Notes under the pieces: model-generated
What the model saw: the letters and a program-made list of their open reading frames with translations, nothing else
What the model was told of the DNA's origin: nothing
The model's database searches: none
Source of the DNA: Chloroflexi bacterium bin125
GTDB lineage: Bacteria; Chloroflexota; Dehalococcoidia; Bin125
Length of the DNA: 64,000 nt
Assembly: GCA_002239025.1 (NCBI GenBank)
Contig: MPNM01000010.1
Location: forward strand, 1 to 64,000
Direction of reading: 5' to 3'
Shown: positions 25,865-34,254 of the stretch, in pieces
How positions within the stretch are numbered: the first letter of the stretch is position 1
How the letters are laid out: every line of letters starts with the position of its first letter
Program-made: the position numbers and the translations under genes

Positions 25865-26638
25865 TTACTCAGCCGGGAACTCCGAGACCGGGAAGACATC
25901 GTTGACGATCATCAGGTCGTCGTTGGGACAATGGGGCAGAATGGTTCGCCGCCACTCGGCGTTGGGGATGTGGAACTGCAGCTCACCGTCGAACGAGATG
26001 TTGGCTTCAAGCTCGTAACGATGGTGCCGGCTGATTTCGACGCCTTCATAGGGGAGTTCGAACTCGATAGGGAACTCACCGAGGCCTTTGAAGCTGGCCT
26101 CGACCACGGCGAATCGCTCCTCTGGCTCGGAGACATCCCAGAGTCGGATTTCGAGGATCGCATCGTCGGGAAGGTCGCCCTCCCAGAAGGAGGAGTGGAT
26201 CTGTCCGGGCAAAGGCTCAACGCACTGGTCGAACTCGCTGATTGAGATCACTCGGACATCGCGGTTGCGCGGATTGCCTCGGGTGAGGACGGGATGAACA
26301 GTGTCGTTGATGTAAAGCAGCTCGTCGCCAACTTCGACTCTGGCGCTGAGCGTGATTTCGGCTCGGCCCTCCACCTGGCCGGAGTCGTACTCGATGCTGA
26401 AGCGAACGGGCAGGCTGTCGACGTTCTCAATCACATCTCGACCGAGTTCGATTGCTGATGCGTCGGCGAGTGAAGTGTCCTGCAACCTGACCGTGACGGT
26501 CGCGCCATCGGGCAGATCGACATCGCGGTGAAATCGGACTTCGCCGCTGATGGTGTTGGAGGAACCACAGGCGATGGCCGCGCAAACAGCGGCAGCGAGA
26601 GCGACGATCGATATCAAGTAAGCGATAAACCAGGACAT
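25865..26638 (-). CDS. Putative lipoprotein with two tandem YbaY/YscW-like domains
   Basis: A 257-residue exported protein. Residues 5-24 are hydrophobic and end in a lipobox-like AIAC (C24), so it is probably anchored to the membrane by lipid. Two similar domains follow: the first begins ISGEVRFHRDVDLPDGATVT and contains VRLQDTSLAD and PVRFSIEYD; the second has FWEGDLPDDAILEIRLWDVS and PIEFELPYEGVEI. This is the PF09619 (YbaY/YscW) pattern, normally present once. GGAGG seven bases before ATG supports the start. Function of YbaY proteins in bacteria without type III secretion is unknown. Confidence 0.75.
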   Translation of the reverse strand: MSWFIAYLISIVALAAAVCAAIACGSSNTISGEVRFHRDVDLPDGATVTVRLQDTSLADASAIELGRDVIENVDSLPVRFSIEYDSGQVEGRAEITLSARVEVGDELLYINDTVHPVLTRGNPRNRDVRVISISEFDQCVEPLPGQIHSSFWEGDLPDDAILEIRLWDVSEPEERFAVVEASFKGLGEFPIEFELPYEGVEISRHHRYELEANISFDGELQFHIPNAEWRRTILPHCPNDDLMIVNDVFPVSEFPAE

Positions 26639-26720
26639 GGTTCGTCCTCCGAGGCTCCGCCGTTACGTCCATTAGATAGCATCGAGTCGCCGGGTAGTGC
26701 GAAGGAGTTGGGAGGAAACG

Positions 26721-28259
26721 ATGGAAATTGTTGTTGGCATGATCATTGGCCTCGCGGTTGGTGGAGGCTTTGCGCTGATCTTCTATCGGCAAGCGTCGGC
26801 GGTGCGTTCGGAGTCGGCGGATTTACGTGCGGATCTCGAAGAGGTTCGGAAGAGGATTCAGGAGATGGAACTGGCACGAAACACTGCAGAGACGCGGTTG
26901 GCCGGCCGTGAGGAAACAGTCGACACGTTGACGATTGAGCGGGACGAGGCGCGCCAATTGCTGGACGAGCGAAGTGGCGAGTTGTCCGACGCCTCCCGAA
27001 GGCTCGCTCAAGCGGAGGAAGCCAGAGAAAGCCTCGCTGCCCAGTTGTCTGAGCGAACACAGGAACGCGACGCTGCGAGGGAGCAGTTGGATTCGGTGAC
27101 TTCAGAACTTGGAGAGAAGACGGCGACGCTTGCCGAAACGGTGGCGGACCATGCAGCAAGGCAAGAGGAGTTGGAGAACTATCGAGCAGAGCTGGAAGAG
27201 CGATTCAAGGGCATCGCGACGAACGTCACACAGTCGACTCGGGAAGACTTCATCAAGGAATTCCGCGACTTGACCAAGCAGCAATCGGAGGTGAGCCAGG
27301 AAGCGGTGACCAACCTGGTAAAGCCGGTCCGCGAGCGACTGGCCGAGTTGCAGAAGTATGTTGACGACTCGGACAAGCGTCGGGCCAGCGATTACGCACA
27401 GGTCTCCGGCGGTGTCGAGCGCCTGCTGGAAGAAACCAGTGGGCTGCGCCGTATCTTGCACAACCCCGGCCGACGCGGCGAGTGGGGAGAGCAGCATCTG
27501 CGCAATGTGATGCAAGCCGCTGGGATGACTGACCACGTCGACTTCGTCGAGCAGCAGCAGTACGAATCGGAAGGTGGATCGGCACAGCCGGATGTCGTCG
27601 TGCATATTCCCGGCGGAGTGCAGGTCGTGATTGATGCCAAAACGCCATTCGAGGCGTACGACGCGGCGATGAAAACCGACGATGAAGTCGAGCGAACACG
27701 GCAGTTCGCCAACCATGCCCGCGACCTGCTGGGTCATGCGCGAACGCTGAAGGGACGCGACTACTCGAAGTGGGTGGAGGGATCACCCGACTTTGTTGTG
27801 ATGTACGTGCCAACTGATCCAATGCTGGACGTTGCCATAGATGCGAACAGTGGAGTTTGGCAAGAAGCATGGGATCGGCATCGCGTCTTGATCGCGACGC
27901 CTGGACTGTTGATCGCGTTCCTGCGTACTGTGGCGCTGGCCTGGCAACAGCAGGCGATTCAACAGAATGCCCAGGACATCGCCGACTCTGCGCGCGAGTT
28001 GTACGACCGCCTTGGTACCTTCACGGGCCACATCATTCGTATGGGGAACCAGCTTGGGACCGTGGTGGATACTTACAACAAGTCGGTTGGTTCGTTTCAA
28101 TCACGTGTGTTGCCGCAAGCTCGGCGCATTGAAGATCTGAGTGAGATTGAAGAATCTCGTCGATTTGATGAACCGGACTCGGTGCTCGCGGATATCCGCG
28201 AGTTGCAGGCGCCCGAAGTGCATGAACCCGAGTATGAAGCGATCGAGGCGGGCGACTAA
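26721..28259 (+). CDS. rmuC: RmuC family DNA recombination protein
   Basis: A 512-residue RmuC homologue, thought to limit inversion recombination at repeats. Residues 1-20 are a membrane anchor (VVGMIIGLAVGGGFALIFY), about 22-160 are a long coiled coil rich in Glu/Arg/Gln, and the conserved domain follows from about 175, including GRRGEWGEQHLRNVM, VVIDAKTPFEAYDAA and PDFVVMYVPTD. The domain is an inactive or divergent nuclease fold in current models. GGGAGG a few bases before ATG fixes the start. It stands alone, divergent from the lipoprotein gene. Notable in a region full of palindromic repeats. Confidence 0.93.
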   Translation: MEIVVGMIIGLAVGGGFALIFYRQASAVRSESADLRADLEEVRKRIQEMELARNTAETRLAGREETVDTLTIERDEARQLLDERSGELSDASRRLAQAEEARESLAAQLSERTQERDAAREQLDSVTSELGEKTATLAETVADHAARQEELENYRAELEERFKGIATNVTQSTREDFIKEFRDLTKQQSEVSQEAVTNLVKPVRERLAELQKYVDDSDKRRASDYAQVSGGVERLLEETSGLRRILHNPGRRGEWGEQHLRNVMQAAGMTDHVDFVEQQQYESEGGSAQPDVVVHIPGGVQVVIDAKTPFEAYDAAMKTDDEVERTRQFANHARDLLGHARTLKGRDYSKWVEGSPDFVVMYVPTDPMLDVAIDANSGVWQEAWDRHRVLIATPGLLIAFLRTVALAWQQQAIQQNAQDIADSARELYDRLGTFTGHIIRMGNQLGTVVDTYNKSVGSFQSRVLPQARRIEDLSEIEESRRFDEPDSVLADIRELQAPEVHEPEYEAIEAGD

Positions 28260-28305
28260 GGGTTTTGCGGCTCAAGTAGACGTCAGGCGTGGGTGAATCG
28301 GCGTT

Positions 28306-28349
28306 GGTCCCTCTCAGCCTTCGGCAGCTCCCCCTTGAAGGGGGAGCGG
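28306..28349. repeat. Short G/C-run palindromic repeat (family A, short form)
   Basis: TCCCTCTCAGCCTTCGGCAG then CTCCCCCTTGAAGGGGGAG. It lies between the convergent ends of rmuC and an SDR gene. Confidence 0.85.
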
Positions 28350-28386
28350 GAGGCGGAGTCAGATCTTCAACCGACGGTGGCTGGTC

Positions 28387-29160
28387 CTAATCGTCGAACG
28401 ATTTTCGGGTTACGGGACGCACGGCTCCGTACTTTCTCAGATCGGCGATGGTGACGATTCTGCCGGTCCACTCGGGGCCCTGGGCGACCATCCAGAGACA
28501 GGCATCGGACATGATGATCGGGTCTTCGAAGTCCATCTGCTTGGCCTGTTCACCGAGGGTGAAGGCGTAGCCTTCGCTCCACACCGATAGCTCCAGACGC
28601 AGGCAGTTGACGGAGATGCCGGTGCCCTTGAGGTCGCTGGCCAGCGACTCGGACATGGCCTCCAGGGCGCGCTTGGTCGTGGTGTAGCTGGCCCGGCCGA
28701 AGTCCGGGCTGACGGACGCGCCCGAACCGATGTTGATGATCGCGCCGCCGTCGCCCTCGGCCATCTTGGGCGCGACGGCGTGGGTCAAGTAGAAGGGCGC
28801 GTTGACGTTGATGTCAATGGCCAGGCTCCACATGTGGCGACCCGATTCGAGCGCCTTGCCTGGCGGGGCGATGGCGGCGTTGTTGATCAACACATCGATC
28901 TGTCCGAAGCGGTCGTAGGTTTCGGCGATCGCGCGGTCCAGGTCCTCGACCTTGGCCAGGTTGGCGCCGATCGGCAGACACTGCTGACCCGCCTCCTCGA
29001 CCAGTTGTGCGGTCTCGTTTACGGTCCCGGGCAGCTTGGTCGGCGTATCGGCGGTGGAACGCGCGACGGCGGCGATGTCGTAGCCGGCGATGGCGAAATC
29101 CTGGGCAAGCTGTTTGCCAATGCCTCGGCTGGCTCCGGTGATGAATGCGACTTTGGCCAT
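28387..29160 (-). CDS. SDR family NAD(P)-dependent oxidoreductase
   Basis: A 257-residue short-chain dehydrogenase. TGASRGIG spans 8-15, NNAA 93-96, and the catalytic set is S146, Y159 and K163. R34 after the second strand favours NADP, unlike the two other SDRs in the window. AAGGAG seven bases before ATG at 29160 fixes the start; a longer open frame upstream crosses a repeat and is not coding. It is divergent from a CaiB pair, so shared control is possible. Confidence 0.92.
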   Translation of the reverse strand: MAKVAFITGASRGIGKQLAQDFAIAGYDIAAVARSTADTPTKLPGTVNETAQLVEEAGQQCLPIGANLAKVEDLDRAIAETYDRFGQIDVLINNAAIAPPGKALESGRHMWSLAIDINVNAPFYLTHAVAPKMAEGDGGAIINIGSGASVSPDFGRASYTTTKRALEAMSESLASDLKGTGISVNCLRLELSVWSEGYAFTLGEQAKQMDFEDPIIMSDACLWMVAQGPEWTGRIVTIADLRKYGAVRPVTRKSFDD

Positions 29161-29198
29161 GTTGATGCTCCTTTGTTGCTGCGCTACGCGTGCCACCA

Positions 29199-29250
29199 CA
29201 CGGGTCGCACCTACATTTCTCGTAGGGGCAGGCCTGGTGCCTGCCCGTTC
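29199..29250. repeat. Dispersed palindromic repeat (family C)
   Basis: Contains GGGTCGCACCTACATTTCTC then GTAGGGGCAGGCCTGGTGCCTGCCC, in which GGGCAGG pairs with CCTGCCC. A relative occurs at 55401-55464. It lies between the SDR and the CaiB pair. Confidence 0.7.
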
Positions 29251-29364
29251 CCCGTTCCGCCCGATGTCACGATCTGCCTCTGCTTTGCGGATTGAAAGGC
29301 GACCTGAGGTCCGCGACCTTCGCAGAATACCTGCCATATAGACTTCCGCAGGAGGAGTACGACG

Positions 29365-30639
29365 ATGCCCCATCACGTCAAGAGCAAAGCGCTCTCACAT
29401 CTGCGGATCTGCGATTTCACCGGTCAACTAGCCGGCGCAGGTGCGACCAAATTCATGGCCGCGTTTGGCGCCGAGGTGATCCGGATCGAGGATCCTTCCA
29501 ACCACGGTCGCTGGGACATCCTGCGCGGGATGCCGCCATACGTTGACGACCGGCGCGGACCTGAGCTGGGTGGTCCGTTCAACAATCACAACGTGGGCAA
29601 GCTGGGCATATCGCTGAACATCAAGACCGAAAAGGGACGAGAGCTGTTCGAGCGCCTGGTCGCGATTTCTGACTGCGTCACCGAGAACTTCTCCTCCGGC
29701 GTGATGCGCTCCTGGGGCTACGACTACGACGCGCTGAAGCAGCTCAAGGAAGACATCATTTATGTCTCCAACTGCGGCTTCGGACACTCGGGGCCGTACG
29801 AGAAGTTCAAGACCTGGGGACCGATTGTCCAGGCGACGAGCGGACTGACGATGTCCTCAGCCATTCCCGACCAACCGCCGGCCGGTTGGGGCTACTCATA
29901 CATGGACCACACGGGCGCGTACTTCATGGCGATGGCGATCATGCTGGCGATTCATCATCGCAACCGGACCGGCGAGGGTCAGTATGTCGACGTGGCCGCG
30001 ACTGAGGCAGCGCTGACGCTGAATGGTCCGGTCCTGCTCGACTACACGGTCAATGGCCGTCCGCTGCGGCGCGACGGCTATCCCGACGCTAACCACTCTG
30101 TCAGCCCAGCGATGGCGCCGCACAACATCTACGCAGCCAAGCCGATTCCCGGCTCGTTCGACGAAGCCTGGATCGCGATCGCCTGTCGCAACGACGAGGA
30201 CTGGCATGCGATGCGTGACGTGCTGGTCGCCGACGGCTGCGATTGGGCGGCCGACGACGGCTATGGACAGATCTCCGGTCGGATGGCGGCCCAGGATGAG
30301 TTGGACGAGCACATTGCCGAATGGTGCTTGCGTCGCGACCCGTTCCAGTCGGCTGAGATGCTGAAACAAGCCGGTGTGCCGGCGAATGCCGTGCAGACTC
30401 CGGAGCAGCGCATCGACCAAGACGTCAACTCGGCCGAAGCGCGTGTCTGGCCGACGATTCGCCAGGCCGAGATGGGTCGTGTTCGGGTCGACGGGATTCC
30501 CGCGCACTTCTCGGAAACTGACTGGTCGATGACGCGCGGCGCCGCGACGCTCGGTGAGGACAACGACTATGTCTACGGCGAGCTATTGGGATTGAGCCAG
30601 GACGAGATCGCCGGGCTGCATGAAGAGGGCGTGATCTAA
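29365..30639 (+). CDS. CaiB/BaiF CoA-transferase family protein, Asp-bearing partner of pair 1
   Basis: Class III CoA-transferase of 424 residues, moving CoA between two carboxylic acids. It starts with the family signature LRICDFTGQLAGAGATKFMA and GAEVIRIEDP, and the GEGQYVDVA segment lies near 205. The catalytic Asp is D181 in YMDHTG, placed 22 residues before the Gly of the TG-x-GQ motif. AGGAGG seven bases before ATG is an excellent ribosome-binding site. It overlaps the next gene by one base (TAATG), so the two are translated together. Donor and acceptor are unknown. Confidence 0.93.
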   Translation: MPHHVKSKALSHLRICDFTGQLAGAGATKFMAAFGAEVIRIEDPSNHGRWDILRGMPPYVDDRRGPELGGPFNNHNVGKLGISLNIKTEKGRELFERLVAISDCVTENFSSGVMRSWGYDYDALKQLKEDIIYVSNCGFGHSGPYEKFKTWGPIVQATSGLTMSSAIPDQPPAGWGYSYMDHTGAYFMAMAIMLAIHHRNRTGEGQYVDVAATEAALTLNGPVLLDYTVNGRPLRRDGYPDANHSVSPAMAPHNIYAAKPIPGSFDEAWIAIACRNDEDWHAMRDVLVADGCDWAADDGYGQISGRMAAQDELDEHIAEWCLRRDPFQSAEMLKQAGVPANAVQTPEQRIDQDVNSAEARVWPTIRQAEMGRVRVDGIPAHFSETDWSMTRGAATLGEDNDYVYGELLGLSQDEIAGLHEEGVI

Positions 30640-31895
30640 TGACGACGAGTTCGAATCTCCTGGCAATGATGGCGCTTGACGATCTGCGAGTGCTCGAGAT
30701 CGGTGATGAACGAGGCGCCTGGTGCGGCAAACTCCTGGCCGACATGGGCGCCGACGTGATCAAGATCGAGCCGCCCGATGGCGATCCTTCTCGCCGGTAT
30801 GAGCCGTTTGTCGATGACGAACCGCATCACGAACGCTCGCTGTTTTTCTGGTACTACAACACGTCCAAGCGCAGTGTTGTCATGGATTTCAATGAGCGGT
30901 CGAATGCCGACGCGTTCCTCAAACTGGTCGAATCGGCTGACATCATCTTCGACACCAATACCTACGATCCAATCGGGCGGCTGGGCCTGGACTACCACCA
31001 GGTCATGGCAGACAATCCCCGCCTGATCTGGTGCACAATCACAAACTTCGGCTTCGGTTCCGTACGAGACGATGAGCCGCACACCGACCTGACCCTCGCC
31101 GCCAACGGTGGCTTTGCCTGGATGAACGGCTATGACGATCATTCGTTGCCGCCGGTGCGCGGCGGCGGACAGCAGGCCTATCACACGGGATCGAACTATG
31201 CCTTCATGTCGATCCTGACGGCGCTGCTGCACCGCGACGCCACCGGCGTTGGCCAGCACATCAACGTGAACATCAACGCGTCGGTCAACGTAACAACCGA
31301 AGCTGGGTCGTATTCGTGGCTGGTCGCGCATGCGACCGTGCAACGCCAAACCGGACGCCACGCCGGGGTCGCGCCGTCAATGCCGTCGCAGATCAAGTGC
31401 GCCGATGGTCGCTACGTAAACACCGGTATCCCACCGCGACGACCAGCCGAATTTGGTCTGGTCTATCAGTGGTTGGAGGAAGAGGGTCTGCTCGACGCGC
31501 TACCGGAGGCTCCCTTGTTACAAGTTGGTGGGCAGTTGGAGAGCTTCTCGCTGGCCGACGTGTTCAGCGGCGACAACGAAGAGTTGCTGGCGATCTTCGG
31601 AGCGGGACGTGAGGCATTCGACCTACTGGCATCGAAGCTGACGGCCTATGAGTTCTTCACCAAAGCGCAAAATCTGGGCTTCCAGGTCGGCGTGATTCAT
31701 AGTCCAGAAGAGGCGCTAGAAGATCCGCATTTCGTCGATCGCGGGATGCAGGTCAAGGTGGAGCATCCGGAGCTGGGTCGGGAAGTGATCTACCCGGGAG
31801 CACCATATCAGTTGACGAAGGGAAGCTGGGGGATCACACGTCGTCCGCCGCTGCTCGGGGAGCATACGGACGAAGTGCTCTCAGGACTGGAGTAA
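30639..31895 (+). CDS. CaiB/BaiF CoA-transferase family protein lacking the catalytic Asp, partner of pair 1
   Basis: A 418-residue member of the same family, with LRVLEIGDERGAWCGKLLA, GADVIKIEPPDGDPSRRYEP and TGVGQHINV. At the position of the catalytic Asp it has Y181 (AYHTG), by direct register with D181 of its partner. It is therefore unlikely to form the aspartyl-CoA intermediate alone and probably serves as the second half of a heterodimer. Start overlaps the stop of the partner by one base. A start at M10 or M11 is possible. Confidence 0.9.
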   Translation: MTTSSNLLAMMALDDLRVLEIGDERGAWCGKLLADMGADVIKIEPPDGDPSRRYEPFVDDEPHHERSLFFWYYNTSKRSVVMDFNERSNADAFLKLVESADIIFDTNTYDPIGRLGLDYHQVMADNPRLIWCTITNFGFGSVRDDEPHTDLTLAANGGFAWMNGYDDHSLPPVRGGGQQAYHTGSNYAFMSILTALLHRDATGVGQHINVNINASVNVTTEAGSYSWLVAHATVQRQTGRHAGVAPSMPSQIKCADGRYVNTGIPPRRPAEFGLVYQWLEEEGLLDALPEAPLLQVGGQLESFSLADVFSGDNEELLAIFGAGREAFDLLASKLTAYEFFTKAQNLGFQVGVIHSPEEALEDPHFVDRGMQVKVEHPELGREVIYPGAPYQLTKGSWGITRRPPLLGEHTDEVLSGLE

Positions 31896-31899
31896 CCAC

Positions 31900-32244
31900 A
31901 TGTCGGAAGTGAACATTCCAAAGAACACAGAAGCCGTGTTGGCGGTGCTCAAGCAATGCGCCCGAGACATGCGCACTGTCACCTATGGGGAGATTGCCGA
32001 ACGCTGTGGAGGTACAGCAGTGGGCGCTGGCTACCCGATCGGCTACGTACGAGATGAGATCTGCCGGAAGCATGGACGTCCCTGGCTAAGTGTTATTGCG
32101 GTAAGTGGGAGTGACATGCGCCCTGGTGGCAACTACCTACCGGAAGATGTAGCGATTCCGGAAGAGCTCAATGAGCTGTGGTGGCGCGGCATGGTGGCTC
32201 AGGTGTATGCATATGACTGGTCGGACGTTGAGATCGAAGACTAG
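31900..32244 (+). CDS. MGMT/ATL-like DNA-binding-fold protein without the active-site Cys
   Basis: A 114-residue protein whose TVTYGEIAERCGGTAVG segment resembles the winged-helix part of O6-alkylguanine-DNA alkyltransferases. The expected PCHRV active site is replaced by PWLSVIAVSG, so no alkyl transfer is possible. It is closer to the small uncharacterised MGMT-like family than to true alkyltransferase-like (ATL) proteins. It follows the CaiB pair by four bases and its end overlaps the convergent PIN gene by four. No clear ribosome-binding site is seen; coupling to the upstream gene is likely. Confidence 0.65.
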   Translation: MSEVNIPKNTEAVLAVLKQCARDMRTVTYGEIAERCGGTAVGAGYPIGYVRDEICRKHGRPWLSVIAVSGSDMRPGGNYLPEDVAIPEELNELWWRGMVAQVYAYDWSDVEIED

Positions 32245-32723
32245 ACCCGCCTAAGCCTCTCGAGTCGTTGACGGTCGCGGGCATAGTCTCGCTCGATATC
32301 GCGTAGTGCCGTGGCGACGCGCATGCCAGTGGCCTGGGCGACGCGGGCAGCGTTGCGGTCATTGGTCGCAACTATCAGTCCAAGAGATCGACTCTGAGCC
32401 AGCATCCAGAGGTCTTCCCGTTCGGTTCCATATCGCAGTCCTAGCGCCACTGATGTTCGCTTCAGCCGAGCGAACTCTTCTATCCCCTCCGGTCCGAGGG
32501 GCGGTAGGTATCTGGCGGTTCGCAAGAACGCGTCGAGCTTGACTTGTTCGTTGACGGGCCAATCGCTGGCCCGGATCTCGGCCTGGACGAAGTAAGTGAT
32601 CGCTGCGTCGCAACCTTCTAGCAGCCGTCGATACTCCGAGCCGGTTGGACCCAGGCCGACGATGAGGCCGATCACATTGGTGTCTACCGATATTGTCCGG
32701 CGATCAACGGAATCCGTCACCAT
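32241..32723 (-). CDS. PIN domain protein, VapC-like putative RNase toxin
   Basis: A 160-residue PIN-fold protein. D14-T-N (SVDTNVIGLI), a Glu in YFVQAEIRA, Asp in GTEREDLWMLAQS and Asp in VATNDRNAA match the four acidic metal ligands of the nuclease site. The C-terminus is strongly basic (RDRQRLERLRR). It follows a small unknown gene by nine bases, an arrangement typical of toxin-antitoxin pairs, but the partner is not a known antitoxin family. Alternative: a stand-alone RNase. Confidence 0.85.
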   Translation of the reverse strand: MVTDSVDRRTISVDTNVIGLIVGLGPTGSEYRRLLEGCDAAITYFVQAEIRASDWPVNEQVKLDAFLRTARYLPPLGPEGIEEFARLKRTSVALGLRYGTEREDLWMLAQSRSLGLIVATNDRNAARVAQATGMRVATALRDIERDYARDRQRLERLRRV

Positions 32724-32732
32724 GCCGCTCGG

Positions 32733-33131
32733 CTAGCGGTCTCGCCACTTTGGATCCAGAGAGTCTGCCAGCGCTTCTCGCTCAGATCGAGTCATGCCTT
32801 CAGTGAGCTGGTCGAGCGCTGCGACGAATTCGCGACCGCTCATTGGCGTCGCACTGTTGACCATCGTGACCGAGCAGTCGACGATCTCGCCATCTAGGCG
32901 GGTCACGTCGTACATCACCTCGGCCAGCTGGCCGTCGAACAGCAGCGCGCGTTCAAGGATCTGACCGGGTAGCCGGATGCGCTTCGAAGGCCGATCGTGC
33001 AGCCCCACGCAGAGATGCAGGTTGTCGGGCTCGAACACGATGGTCATCGGACCATTGACACGTTCGGTCTGGACCTGGCAGCCCCGTTCTGAAGCGGGTG
33101 CGGGCTGATTGGCCATTGACTCCGTTGTCAT
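32733..33131 (-). CDS. Hypothetical protein, possible antitoxin of the PIN gene
   Basis: A 132-residue protein that I do not recognise. Residues 1-28 look unstructured, 29-95 are probably beta-rich (MTIVFEPDNLHLCVGLHD, RIRLPGQILERALLFDG, YDVTRLDGEIVDCSVTMV), and 100-132 form a charged helix (MTRSEREALADSLDPKWRD). No DNA-binding motif is seen. It is nine bases upstream of the PIN gene on the same strand, and a TAGACT hexamer six bases before its ATG marks it as the first, leaderless gene of the pair. This order fits an antitoxin, but the role is inferred from context only. Confidence 0.65.
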   Translation of the reverse strand: MTTESMANQPAPASERGCQVQTERVNGPMTIVFEPDNLHLCVGLHDRPSKRIRLPGQILERALLFDGQLAEVMYDVTRLDGEIVDCSVTMVNSATPMSGREFVAALDQLTEGMTRSEREALADSLDPKWRDR

Positions 33132-33137
33132 AGAGCC

Positions 33138-33143
33138 AGTCTA
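33138..33143 (-). promoter_or_regulatory. Leaderless -10 element TAGACT for the hypothetical/PIN pair
   Basis: On the minus strand TAGACT, six bases (GGCTCT), then ATG at 33131. The element lies over the last codons of the upstream alpha/beta hydrolase gene, so the pair can be transcribed separately from it. Confidence 0.55.
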
Positions 33144-34025
33144 CCGGTTTCGCAGCCATTTACCGACCAGCCGTTGGGCGTTCGGATTTACGATTAGGCC
33201 ATGCCCTACGCCTGCGAGGGCCACCAACTCACCCTGCACCACAGTCTTGGTCAGAGCACGCCCGAATGCGATTGGCACCGTTGTATCGGCGTCTCCGTGG
33301 ACGATGAGGACTGGGCAGTCTATGCCGCTCGCTTTACTGGACAGGTCGACTCCTCGCTGCGCCTTCATGTTGAGCAGTGCGCCATGCGCGAGACGAGCGA
33401 GCTCGCAGTCCGACACGTTCGCGAGGGTTCGTTGACGATTCTCTCTGAACGACGCCAGGGACGGATCGGGATCGGGCGGTTGAGGCGGTGACCGCCATTC
33501 CTCCTCGGATGCGGCTATTGCGGCTTCGAGTCCGGCTGCTTCGAGCAGATCCAGAAGGGCCAATCGTTTGCTCACGGTTTCCAGCCGATCGACGACGAAC
33601 GGATCTCCGAGATCTACTCCACTTGGCTCAAGCGACATCAAAGACGCTCCTGTGTTGAGCAGAACCAGCGATTCCACCCTCTCTGGATAGTCGAGGGCCA
33701 AGCTCAGACCGATTGGGCCGCCTGCCGACGTTGCGATCACGGCAGTCTGCTCAATCTCCAGGTAATCGAGGACGCCGACTGCATCGTTGGCCAGGTCTTC
33801 GAGGGTGAATAGCTCAGCGTCGTACTGCGAGAGGCCGGCGCAGCGGCGGTCGTACCAGATCAGCTTGAGTCCGTCAGTCGGCGCTTGCCAGCGGATTCTG
33901 GGGCCGTTCCAGAGCGTCGAGGACGGGCCGCCCCAGGCTCCGTGGATGATCAAGACTGGTTTGCCGGTCGGATCGCCGGAGATCTCGTAGGCAACCCGGC
34001 GGCCGTTGATCAGCGCGAGTCGCAC
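33141..34025 (-). CDS. Alpha/beta hydrolase (proline-iminopeptidase-like fold)
   Basis: A 294-residue alpha/beta hydrolase. The HGAWGGPS loop after strand 3 and the nucleophile elbow ATSAGGPIG with Ser near 102 are clear; the Asp is in VLIVHGDADTTVP and the His in GVGHGL. A cap domain spans about 130-215. The start is GTG at 34025 with AGGA seven bases upstream. It precedes the hypothetical/PIN pair. Substrate unknown. Confidence 0.88.
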   Translation of the reverse strand: MRLALINGRRVAYEISGDPTGKPVLIIHGAWGGPSSTLWNGPRIRWQAPTDGLKLIWYDRRCAGLSQYDAELFTLEDLANDAVGVLDYLEIEQTAVIATSAGGPIGLSLALDYPERVESLVLLNTGASLMSLEPSGVDLGDPFVVDRLETVSKRLALLDLLEAAGLEAAIAASEEEWRSPPQPPDPDPSLASFRENRQRTLANVSDCELARLAHGALLNMKAQRGVDLSSKASGIDCPVLIVHGDADTTVPIAFGRALTKTVVQGELVALAGVGHGLIVNPNAQRLVGKWLRNR

Positions 34026-34069
34026 TCAAAATCCTGTCAAAATCATTGGCCAAGCAACAACAAACATTC

Positions 34070-34217
34070 CGTCATTCCCGCGCTTGCCGCGGGAATCTCG
34101 TTGAAAGCTTCTCAGTCGCAGCCTTTTGGCGTACTCGCTGCAACCAGCAAGCGGTCTCAGTCGCACTGACATTGATGGGACCACCGCGAGATACCCGCGA
34201 CAAGCGCGGGTATGACG
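34070..34217. repeat. Inverted pair of REP-like palindromes (family B)
   Basis: CGTCATTCCCGCGCTTGCCG then CGGGAATCTCG at 34070-34100, and CGAGATACCCGCGACAAGCG then CGGGTATGACG at 34187-34217 in inverse orientation, with 86 bases between. Same family as 17141-17238. Confidence 0.85.
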
Positions 34218-34254
34218 ATGGTTTCGCCGAGGAGTAGAACGAAGCGACTGACGG

